From: Pigoraptor chileana
Lineage: Eukaryota; Opisthokonta; Filasterea
DNA: 37,030 nucleotides
Assembly: GCA_943704495.1 (NCBI GenBank)
Contig: CALSCR010001549.1
Span: 1-37,030 of the forward strand
Reading direction: 5' to 3'
In this document: in pieces, positions 1-7,523 of the stretch
Layout of the letters: each line of letters begins with the position of its first letter
How positions within the stretch are numbered: the first letter of the stretch is position 1
Translations under genes and position numbers: made by a program
The notes under the pieces: model-generated
What the model saw: the letters and a program-made list of their open reading frames with translations, nothing else
Told to the model about the DNA's origin: nothing
The model's database searches: none

Positions 1-33
1 GGGGTGGGTCGGTGGGTGGATGGGTGGGTGTGG

Positions 34-68
<35 letters not shown>

Positions 69-252
69 TACAAAGAAACGCAATGTCGCACTCAAAGCTG
101 ATTCGAAGCAAGAGCACATGAAGCGCAAGGCAAGGCACCATCGGCTGTCCCCAAGTGACACGCACAGATGCACACGCACAGATGCACTGAACAGAACAGA
201 ACACGGACAGTGGAGCATCCGCACGCACTGCCACTGCATGACGTATTGGTAC

Positions 253-317
253 TAGGCGGGGATCAGGAGGACCTTGACGGCCGTTGCGACGGCGAACAGA
301 GTGACGAGGTCCCCCAT
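253..317 (-). CDS. ALG8: Probable first exon of ALG8-type dolichyl-P-glucose glucosyltransferase (partial)
   Basis: The minus strand from the ATG at 317 reads 21 residues, MGDLVTLFAVATAVKVLLIP then A, followed by the split codon TA and a possible donor GTACCA at 252-251. Splicing there would give LIPAY. From memory of the family, ALG8 proteins begin with a hydrophobic stretch ending in a LLIP-x-Y motif just before STDFEVHRNW. ALG8 adds the second glucose to the lipid-linked oligosaccharide in the ER. The next exon is not visible at 1-250, which holds a TG microsatellite and would be intron, so the gene continues past the left edge. It would be transcribed divergently from the carrier gene at 972. 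The donor is weak and only 22 residues are visible, so identity is tentative. Confidence 0.42.
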
Positions 318-971
318 TGCGCTCAGGGGCCACTCGGCACGCGCACACACACACCAACACACACGCGCACACAGCCACAGACGCAGACACAGACACAAAC
401 ACACACGAACAAACACACACGCACGATCACGCAGACATACAGATATGCACACAACGCACGCACACACACACACGGCTGCCGCAGGCTCTCCTTCTCTAAC
501 ATACACACGCCAGTGTATGACAGTAAGATATAAATCCCACAGAGTGTGTGTGTGTGTTTCTGAAACTGAATTCAGACGGCTTAGTGTAGTGGCTGGCTGA
601 CGTCAGACATCACGTGCGCACTGTAAGTGGATTGTGACACATTTGTCAAAACACTTTTATTCGTGTCTAATCACGCACAATTAACATACACCACCGACGA
701 TTGCACTGCGATTCAAAGCCGAGATATGCTTCAATGGTTGGGCGTGCAGAGACGTGGATCCATTGAAGGTGGAGGCATTGCACCGGTCGCACGCAATGGT
801 CGCATGATTGACGCACGCAGACACTAACAGTGACTTGACCCCGGTTGCCCTGGGGGCGCACGAGTGTGCACGCGTGTTGCTGCACCGTGCCGATCTACAC
901 GCACTTTACATCGTTTGATCGACTGTGTGTGTGTGTGTGTGTGTGTCAGTGACACGGCGTAATCCATTGCT
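318..971. other. Divergent intergenic region with CA-rich microsatellite
   Basis: This spacer lies between the minus-strand exon starting at 317 and the carrier gene starting at 972. A CA-rich tract fills about 339-478, and a pure TG run sits at about 925-945. No ORF here resembles a known protein. It presumably holds both promoters, but I can define no element. Confidence 0.6.
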
Positions 972-2083
972 ATGGACACCGGCGAACTGGACCGCGATGC
1001 CGTTGCACGTGACCCTCTCTCCGTCTGTCTAACGGTGAGTAGTTGAGCTTGCGGTTGAAGCCGTCCGATGAATACGTTGCGGAAAAGAGATGGCGGTGGT
1101 CTCCATTGAGTGCCGTGGAGGCTTTTGAAATATAAACCAGTGTCGGAGAAAGGGACGCGTGCTGATCACCCGTCACCCTGGTGCCCATGTGAGAACGAGC
1201 ACGTGCACGTGATCTGACACTGCGCCCTTGGCCTGCACATGTTGGTGTTGGTTGTTGGAACTGCGACAGGCGGGGGGCGTTGCGGGCGCACTCGTCGATA
1301 TCACCCTTTTCCCGCTCGACACACTCAAAACGCGATTGCAGTCGCCCCGGGGATTTGCGGCATCGGGTGGCTTCAAGGGCATGTACGCCGGCCTCGGTCC
1401 CGCCGCCATCGCATCTGTGCCATCGGGTGAGTTTGCGTGTTTGTATCGCACTGTGCTTGTTGTGAATTTGCTGTCCCTTGCTGCACGCCTTTTTGGAGTG
1501 GGCGTGTGCTCTGCGCATGGGTCCCATTTGACACAAACACACACAGCACAAACTGACACACACAGACATACAAAGAAGCACGCACATGCCGACACGCATA
1601 CGCACGCGCATTGAGATGCACAGGCGCACCCACCCACACACACACATATATATGTATATATATATTGACACTCTGTTAATTCATTGTGCGTTTTTGTTCG
1701 CAGCATCCACCTTCTGGCTCAGCTACGAGTTCTTCAAAGGGCGACTGGCGGACGCTTTTCCGTCGGCGAATGCATCCGCAGTCCACATGGCTGCCGCCTC
1801 ATTTGGTGAAGTGGTGAGTGTGCAATTGTTACGCCACTGGACGCACTGCAGTGCTTGTGTGTGGTTGTGTGTGAGTGCTTGTTATTTGTGTGTGTGTGTG
1901 TGTGCGCGCGTGTGGAGTGGAGTGTGTGTATGTGTGTGTGTGGGGTGTGTGTGAGTGCTTATTATTTGTATGTGTGTGTGTGTGTGTGCGCGCGTGTGGA
2001 GTGGAGTGTGTGTTTCCCCTAAGGGGGTGGCCGTTGCGTGTGCCAATTCTGTAATATATTGATTTACAATCTGTATTCTGTTC

Positions 2084-2125
<42 letters not shown>

Positions 2126-3181
2126 GCGTGCGTAGTGCGTGTGCCGGCAGAAGTGCTCAAGCAGCGGCTCCAGGCACGCATGCATCCCACATTTGGCGAG
2201 ACGTTGCGTGACCTTATTGCCACAAACGGAGTGCGAGGATTGTACCGGGGGTTCGCATCGACCGTCGTCCGCGAAATCCCGTTTTCACTGATTCAATTTC
2301 CTCTTTATGAGCGACTTAAGGTAGGTGTGTGGGTGTGGGTGTTTGCGTGCTACGGACTCTGCCTGTGTGTATCTTAGGTATCCACAGCAGTGAGTAAGCA
2401 AGCTTTTGCCCCTTTTTTCCCGTTATGGGGTGAGTCACATGAACAATTCCTGATCTCGATTGTGTTGTCTTTTGCACGTGCGTGCGTGTGTGCGTGCATG
2501 CGTGCGTGCAGATCGCGTGGGGGGAACGGCAGACGGGGCCTCTCTCGGGATGGCAGATGGCGCTGTGCGGATCCGCCGCCGGTGGTGTGTCCGCTGCGCT
2601 CACAACACCCCTCGACGTCGTGAAAACACGCATCATGCTATCAACGGCACGTGATCGCCATCCGCCCCCTTGTCTGCTGTGTGCATCCATCACGCGCCCA
2701 ACCCACACCCTCACCTACACACAGACACCCACACCCACACACACACGTGCCTGAGGTGTTGTTGCACTCCTCAGTTGTTTTCTTCACTCTGAAACCCGTA
2801 ATCGCACTTTCTCGAGTGGATGGTGTGGTGGCAGTCTGTTGCAGGCTGCAATTCATTCCACAACCCTACACAACCCTACCGCAACCCCTAACCAGCTCTT
2901 ACTGACAAATATCCTCCCTCTTTCCCCCCTTTGCCTCACGCCGGGTTTGTCTCCCGTCGCACACTGCTTTCAATGGTGTGCACGCGCAGAAGTCGCAGGG
3001 CGTGGGTCAGTACAGCGGGGTCGTCCGCACTGCCGTCCGAATCGCACAGGAGAGTGGCATCCGGGGTTTGTTTGCCGGCGTCGCACCGCGCACAATATGG
3101 ATCAGCATTGGCGGTGCGGTTTTCTTTGGTGGATACGAGCAAACAAAGCAGCTGCTGCGAACGGTGGCGCCCCCTCGGTGA
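972..3181 (+). CDS. SLC25A26: Mitochondrial S-adenosylmethionine carrier (SLC25A26/Pet8 type)
   Basis: Six exons: 972-1034, 1270-1426, 1704-1813, 2123-2320, 2512-2646, 2990-3181; the phases fit throughout and give 284 residues, close to the usual family length of about 270. The protein would exchange cytosolic SAM for mitochondrial SAH across the inner membrane. It has the three mitochondrial-carrier repeats with [10 protein letters not shown] (from residue 36), [10 protein letters not shown] and [10 protein letters not shown]. The second signature, starting RVPAE instead of Px[DE], and the segments [13 protein letters not shown] and [16 protein letters not shown] are typical of the SAM subfamily. 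The first ATG gives the short N-terminus expected for carriers. Intron 5 only keeps the frame if its donor is GC (ACG|GCACGT at 2647). The acceptor of intron 3 directly ends an (AC)n run. Family identity is strong; exon 1 is the least certain part. Confidence 0.9.
1538..2122. repeat. TG/CA microsatellites inside carrier introns 2 and 3
   Basis: Intron 2 has CA-rich and TATA-rich tracts at 1538-1670. Intron 3 carries TG tracts at about 1857-2010, including a duplicated block around TGCGCGCGTGTGGAGTGGAGTGT at about 1903 and 1987 (written here as a composite of two near-identical stretches), and an (AC)n run at 2087-2121 that abuts the splice acceptor. Confidence 0.8.
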
Positions 3182-3827
3182 TGGGAGGAGCGGCGATGCG
3201 TATGTGGATGCGTGTAGCACTACGTGGGAAAGATTGAATTGGGTGCGTGTGTTGCTCAAGTAGTGCGCGGCTTATGCGGGCCAGATATAAAGTTAGTTCG
3301 TGTGTTGCGCACAATATCCCTTCCGATGGAGTGAGCGTGCCCACACAACACTTGCATCCACCCACACGCACACAGCATGTAAAACGGCCGCGGCTGTGTG
3401 GCTAACGAAAAGTTCTTGCGACGACTTGGTGATTGCAGTGTGGTCGCGCGGCAGTGGCCGGCGTGCACGGATTGAAAAGTGTAGCACCGGTATCATAAAA
3501 GCGTTGAGTGGTGTCCTCTGAATCATTGAGTTGGCCGAAACATGCCAACTCTGGCAATTTATGTACAAACAACACCAAAAATACAGATACCACTATAATA
3601 GCAACACCGCCCCTATCCACCCTCCCGAGCATCGCCAGCCCTGCCACATCCACTGCAGCACGCACGCGCTCATATACAAGCTCCCCTTCGCTCATTCACG
3701 CACAATACATACACACAGACACACATACGCGCGCACACACACTCCGAACATGCACCCTAAACGCGCTTCCAAAACGCACTTGATTGTTGTGTCGCGAAGA
3801 ACAAACACACGCCACATTAAGTTATGC
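3182..3827. other. Convergent intergenic region, nothing recognised
   Basis: This spacer lies between the 3' ends of the carrier gene (+) and the ubiquitin-like gene (-). A 97-codon minus-strand frame at 3402-3695 with a hydrophobic stretch is open, but its third positions are not GC-rich like the genes here, so I do not call it. CA-rich patches occur at about 3700-3750. Confidence 0.5.
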
Positions 3828-4706
3828 TCAGACAACGCACATTTCTTCTCCATGCGACGGATCATCGATAGCCATAGACAGGCACTCGAGCGATGCGCAG
3901 GACTGCGGTGCACGAACGGGCGAGAAAGCGGGCGACATTGACGCCGAGGGAGCGCCGCTGCCGCCACACAGCACACCCGCACTGTGACCACCACAAGACG
4001 CAACATTGAGGTGGTACCGTCCGGCAAGTGACTCCCACTCCCACTCCCAGGCGGGGTCACACGCACCCGACCGCGCCCGCTTGGCCACGTGACTCGCGTC
4101 TCGCATGTGGGCGCCATACGCAGCAGAAGCAGCAGTAGTGCCATAGCCGCAGCAACCGGCGCCCGTACTGGCACTGCCGTAGTGGATGCAAGACGCACTG
4201 TGACTATGGATGTTTTCGACTGAAAGCGCCCTCTTGCGGGCGTTGTTGTTGCTGTTGTTGTGCGGTGGCGCATAATGCAAAACGCACGGCGCAGTCAGAG
4301 GCGTGGGATGCAATGCCGCCGACAGGACGAACGGGGATGGCAGACACTCTTCCACCACCGGCGTCGCAAACACGGTGCTCTCGCGGTGTATTCCGTAGTC
4401 ACCCAGTGTCACGTGCTCGCGGAGGGGGCGGCCTGCATACGACAGGCGGCAACGCACGCCACAGCGGTCGCCGACAAGACGCACCACATGACCCACGAGC
4501 GTGTCGTTGCGGGCCGTCACAGTCACTGTCTGCGACGTGTGCGCAGGAGAGTCATGTTGGGAACCCGGGGAGGAGCAACCGCCCACCACGTGCATGGGCG
4601 GGCTGTGATCAGAGCAGTCGCCGCTCACGACAACAAATATTTGAAAGCTGGGCGCCATGCACACAACCTGCCCAGGCGATTGGTTTGAAGACATAATGCC
4701 CTCCAT
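3828..4706 (-). CDS. Ubiquitin-like domain protein with long low-complexity tail
   Basis: A single exon of 292 residues from the first in-frame ATG at 4706 (a second ATG at 4694 gives 288). The N-terminal part follows the ubiquitin fold: FQIFVVVSGD resembles the first strand, TVTVTARNDTLVGHVVRLVG the second strand and helix, and YAGRPLREHVTLGDYGIHRE resembles the ubiquitin stretch [20 protein letters not shown]. About 30 extra Ser/His/Pro/Gly-rich residues sit between the first two strands. There is no C-terminal GG, so conjugation is unlikely; the domain is probably a protein-interaction module. The rest (about 150 residues) is rich in Ser, Ala, Cys and His, with a short basic KRAR segment. 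Function unknown; the UBL call rests on pattern resemblance only. Confidence 0.6.
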   Translation of the reverse strand: MEGIMSSNQSPGQVVCMAPSFQIFVVVSGDCSDHSPPMHVVGGCSSPGSQHDSPAHTSQTVTVTARNDTLVGHVVRLVGDRCGVRCRLSYAGRPLREHVTLGDYGIHRESTVFATPVVEECLPSPFVLSAALHPTPLTAPCVLHYAPPHNNSNNNARKRALSVENIHSHSASCIHYGSASTGAGCCGYGTTAASAAYGAHMRDASHVAKRARSGACDPAWEWEWESLAGRYHLNVASCGGHSAGVLCGGSGAPSASMSPAFSPVRAPQSCASLECLSMAIDDPSHGEEMCVV

Positions 4707-4796
4707 TCTCCTTGATATCGCAGGAACGCGTGTGTGCACACACTCGCCCGGGAACACTGCGGTGCCAACACAGGGCGTGGGCAGAGAAGGGGGCAC

Positions 4797-5982
4797 TCAA
4801 ACACCCATAAAGTGTTGACTTTGTAGAGGATATATAAAACGCTCGCCTTTCGAAGCAGTGCTTGATCTGAATGATTAGTCCCTTTCATTGCCTGTTTTTA
4901 TGGGGATCCCTTTGTTGACCGCAGACTATTCCATATGCGCAATGTCATTCGGCGGTGCGTTCGATGCCGTCCACATCGCCCGGCGCACTTAAATCGAATT
5001 CATGGGGTAATTTGCCTCAAATGCATGGCTTTTCTAAATTAAATATCGCTGACGCCATTCAAATTTTTACCCATTTAAATTGAAGTGTGTGTACAAAATC
5101 AGCATGAAATCGTACTCGCCTTTCAGTCTAATTTTCATCCGTGGGTTTCCCGCCACAATTAGTAACCTCTGAGTCATCCGACTGTGGCGGTCCCGGATGA
5201 CAGACCGTAGTCGCCGGCGGCCGCCGCCGCCGCCGCCGGCCGAGTGAACCCGTGGCCCTGGTCCGCTTGAGCATCGGCAAACAGGACCGGTGTATGCGTT
5301 TGTTCTAGCGCTCACAGCCCCATAGGCAACACAAGCAGTGTTGGGAATGATTGTCTTCAAAATCTCCATTTGACAAGTACTCTTGAACGCCGACTCCCGA
5401 CCGCCGCCGCCGGGGCGGCCGTGGCGGCGCCGCGCCAGCATAGTGTTTTATCTTTTTCGCTCGGCTCAGTTCTTATATCACAGATGTAGGACGCAAGTCA
5501 GTGTCATAGGCGCTGTGCCCATGGACTCCATATAATCTTATGGCAAAGAAAGTTATCTGTGAAAATCCTGTCGGCTGCCGCCCGGCTCCAGCCTCCGAGT
5601 ACGGCTGCGGAACGCGGCAGCCAAACGGCGACGAAACGTGATCACCGTCACAGTCAGTGGCGGAGACTACCACTCTGAAGCACATTGGCTTGCTGCCGAC
5701 TGCCCTGCGGCAGTGTCGGCCGACACACTGAGACTCAATAGCGCACACACAGCGCTCTTACGGTGAGGGACAAGACCGCTGATTAAACATCCGGGGTATT
5801 TCAGAAGCCCAGCCTATTTCTTTTTTTAGACACTAATAAATTTAGTCTTGCCTGGGAATTGCAACTGCGTGCAACAACACAAACGTGCATGTAATCACAC
5901 ACACTTCAGATATTCACCGCTGCATTGTTGAGTCGACGGGCTTTCAAATGAGGGGAATTTCCTGTTTCAATCTTATTCAAGA
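4797..5982. other. Intergenic region with TATA-like site, GC-rich palindromic island and one interspersed repeat
   Basis: TATATAAA occurs on the plus strand at 4831-4838, between the two genes; which gene it serves, if any, is unclear. From about 5150 to 5760 the sequence turns very GC-rich, with (GCC)n tracts at about 5215-5245 and 5400-5440 and a perfect 14-bp palindrome GTGTCGGCCGACAC near 5716-5729. One interspersed repeat lies at 5483-5530. Minus-strand frames at 5067-5441 and 5473-5748 are open but match nothing I know. Confidence 0.5.
5483..5530 (+). repeat. Interspersed repeat, copy 1
   Basis: A copy of the roughly 50 bp family whose common form begins GATGTAGGATTCAAGTCAG, continues TGTC(A/T)TA and ends GGCGCTGTGCCCATGGACTC plus CA. 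This copy differs in having ACGCAAG for TTCAAG and lacks the usual GA tract after it. Confidence 0.85.
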
Positions 5983-6894
5983 ATGGACACCATCACGATC
6001 GCGGACGGGCGTGCTGTTGTCCGCCAGCTGCTGTGCCGCCTCTTCTTGCTTCTCTTGCTGTGCCAAATGGTCGCGGAGTGCACGTCTGCACACACCGTGT
6101 ACATGATCCGCCACGCCGAAAAGCCATCCGACTCGTCCATCAGCACGCTTTCTGCCGCGGGCACGTGGCGTGCTTCGTGTGTTGCCCCGTTCTTTTCCAA
6201 TTCGCCGTTTGCCCTCACAAAGCTGTTTGCACAACGGCCAAAATTCACGACCACATCGAACGGCGAAAGGATACTCGGAGCGATGCAGCGCCCGTACACA
6301 ACAATCACACCCCTATCGCAGCGCTTGTCGCTGCCCATCGACATGTCGTGTGAGCGCGATGACACGGCGTGCATCACAACTGCGATCCGTGCGGCGGTTC
6401 CCCAAGGCAACGTGCTTGTGTGCTGGGAGCACTCGCAGCTGGCGGTCATCGCCACCGCACTCGGTGTGACCCCGCCGCCGTCGTACCCGGGCTCGCACTT
6501 TGACCTCGTCTGGGCGTGGCGGCCGGATGCGCCGGCGCAGATGGACACCACGTACCAGCCCACGGACTGCGGCACGTACCCACCGCCGGGCAATGAGAGT
6601 GCATGGCCCGCCACTGGAGACGTACCAATGCCGGGCACATACTCCTCAACGAACGGACACAATGGAGCGTCCAAAGGTGCGATCATTGGCGGTGTGGTGG
6701 GCGGCATCCTGGGCTGTTGTCTTGCTGCAGCAGGCGTTGTGTACGGCATGGGCAGGTGGCGCTCATCACGGCACCGTGGCGGCGGCAAGCAGCTGGACGG
6801 GGGTGCATGCACGCAGTCGGATGAAGATGCACAGACGATTCGCATGTTTGTGAATCCGTCGCAGAGTAACCAAAGCATCGATAGTGAGCGCTGA
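5983..6894 (+). CDS. Membrane-anchored histidine phosphatase-fold protein
   Basis: A single exon of 303 residues. Residues 16-30 are strongly hydrophobic and read as a signal peptide or signal anchor. The N-terminal catalytic motif of the histidine-phosphatase (phosphoglycerate mutase-like) superfamily is visible as YMIRHAEKP, with Arg43 and the phospho-acceptor His44. The second half of the site is LVCWEHSQL, with Glu149 and His150. A Pro/Gly/Thr-rich stalk follows, then a hydrophobic glycine-rich segment (about residues 230-252, AIIGGVVGGILGCCLAAAG) and a basic stop-transfer RWRSSRHR. That predicts a type I membrane protein with an outward or luminal phosphatase-like domain and a cytoplasmic tail of about 50 residues. 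The substrate cannot be told. The ATG at 5983 is chosen because it puts the hydrophobic signal at the N-terminus. Confidence 0.8.
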   Translation: MDTITIADGRAVVRQLLCRLFLLLLLCQMVAECTSAHTVYMIRHAEKPSDSSISTLSAAGTWRASCVAPFFSNSPFALTKLFAQRPKFTTTSNGERILGAMQRPYTTITPLSQRLSLPIDMSCERDDTACITTAIRAAVPQGNVLVCWEHSQLAVIATALGVTPPPSYPGSHFDLVWAWRPDAPAQMDTTYQPTDCGTYPPPGNESAWPATGDVPMPGTYSSTNGHNGASKGAIIGGVVGGILGCCLAAAGVVYGMGRWRSSRHRGGGKQLDGGACTQSDEDAQTIRMFVNPSQSNQSIDSER

Positions 6895-7523
6895 TGGAAT
6901 TTGTGCTGCGTTGTCGGCATCATCACGGCCGCACCGGCAGACTGTTGCAGACAGACATGTGATTCAAATTTGCACAATTAACAGCAGCTAAACGTGTCTG
7001 TTTCCCGCTCGTTCTCTTCTATCTCCCTCCGAATTGTGGGAGTCCATGGGCACAGCGACTAAGACACTGAATTGAATCCTACATCTCCCTCAAAATATAG
7101 CTTGTACTGGCCGCTTCCGTTGCGTGCTTGTCAAGCCTGCCACACTGATGACATCATTCGCATGGTTAACTTGTTGGATTCAGAAGCATTGAAGTGCGAG
7201 GAGCAATCAGTCAATGCCCATCAATCAGTGGGGTGTCTGTCAGTAGTGTCGCACTGCCAGTGAACCAGGGTTACAGCGCTCTTGCCCGAGTCAAAATCAC
7301 CCGGCGTCTGTTACGCCGTCAAAGTCTACTTAACGAAATCTCGGCACTTAATTATGACATGCCAACTGACGTTACTACACACGTGCCGGTCGTAAAGTGC
7401 GAGTGCGAGCGGTTGACGAATGCAGGGTGAGATTATCTATAGTAATAGCAACTTCACCGTTATGGAAGCAAGAAATACTGTCATTCAGTTCTTTTTCTCT
7501 CTTGTGTCGACATTTTCTTTGCA
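6895..7523. other. Intergenic region with one interspersed repeat
   Basis: Spacer between the phosphatase-like gene and the helical-repeat gene, both on the plus strand. It holds one minus-oriented interspersed repeat at 7035-7085. I see no other structure. Confidence 0.6.
7035..7085 (-). repeat. Interspersed repeat, copy 2
   Basis: Minus-oriented copy: on the plus strand it reads GTGGGAGTCCATGGGCACAG, then AATTGAATCCTACATC after the variable middle. It has a short CT-rich flank (TCTATCTCCCTCC before, CTCCCTC after) instead of a long CT tract. Confidence 0.8.

Noticed and set aside
339-478. Regularly spaced CA-rich units that might suggest an array such as CRISPR
   Set aside because: There are no constant repeats with unique spacers; it is a degenerate microsatellite in a eukaryotic genome.
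3402-3695. 97-codon minus-strand ORF with a hydrophobic stretch
   Set aside because: Codon third positions are AT/GT-mixed, unlike the genes here, and no family resemblance is seen.
5973-6977. 334-codon minus-strand ORF
   Set aside because: Antisense to the histidine-phosphatase-like exon, which has the signal, catalytic and membrane features; the minus frame has none.
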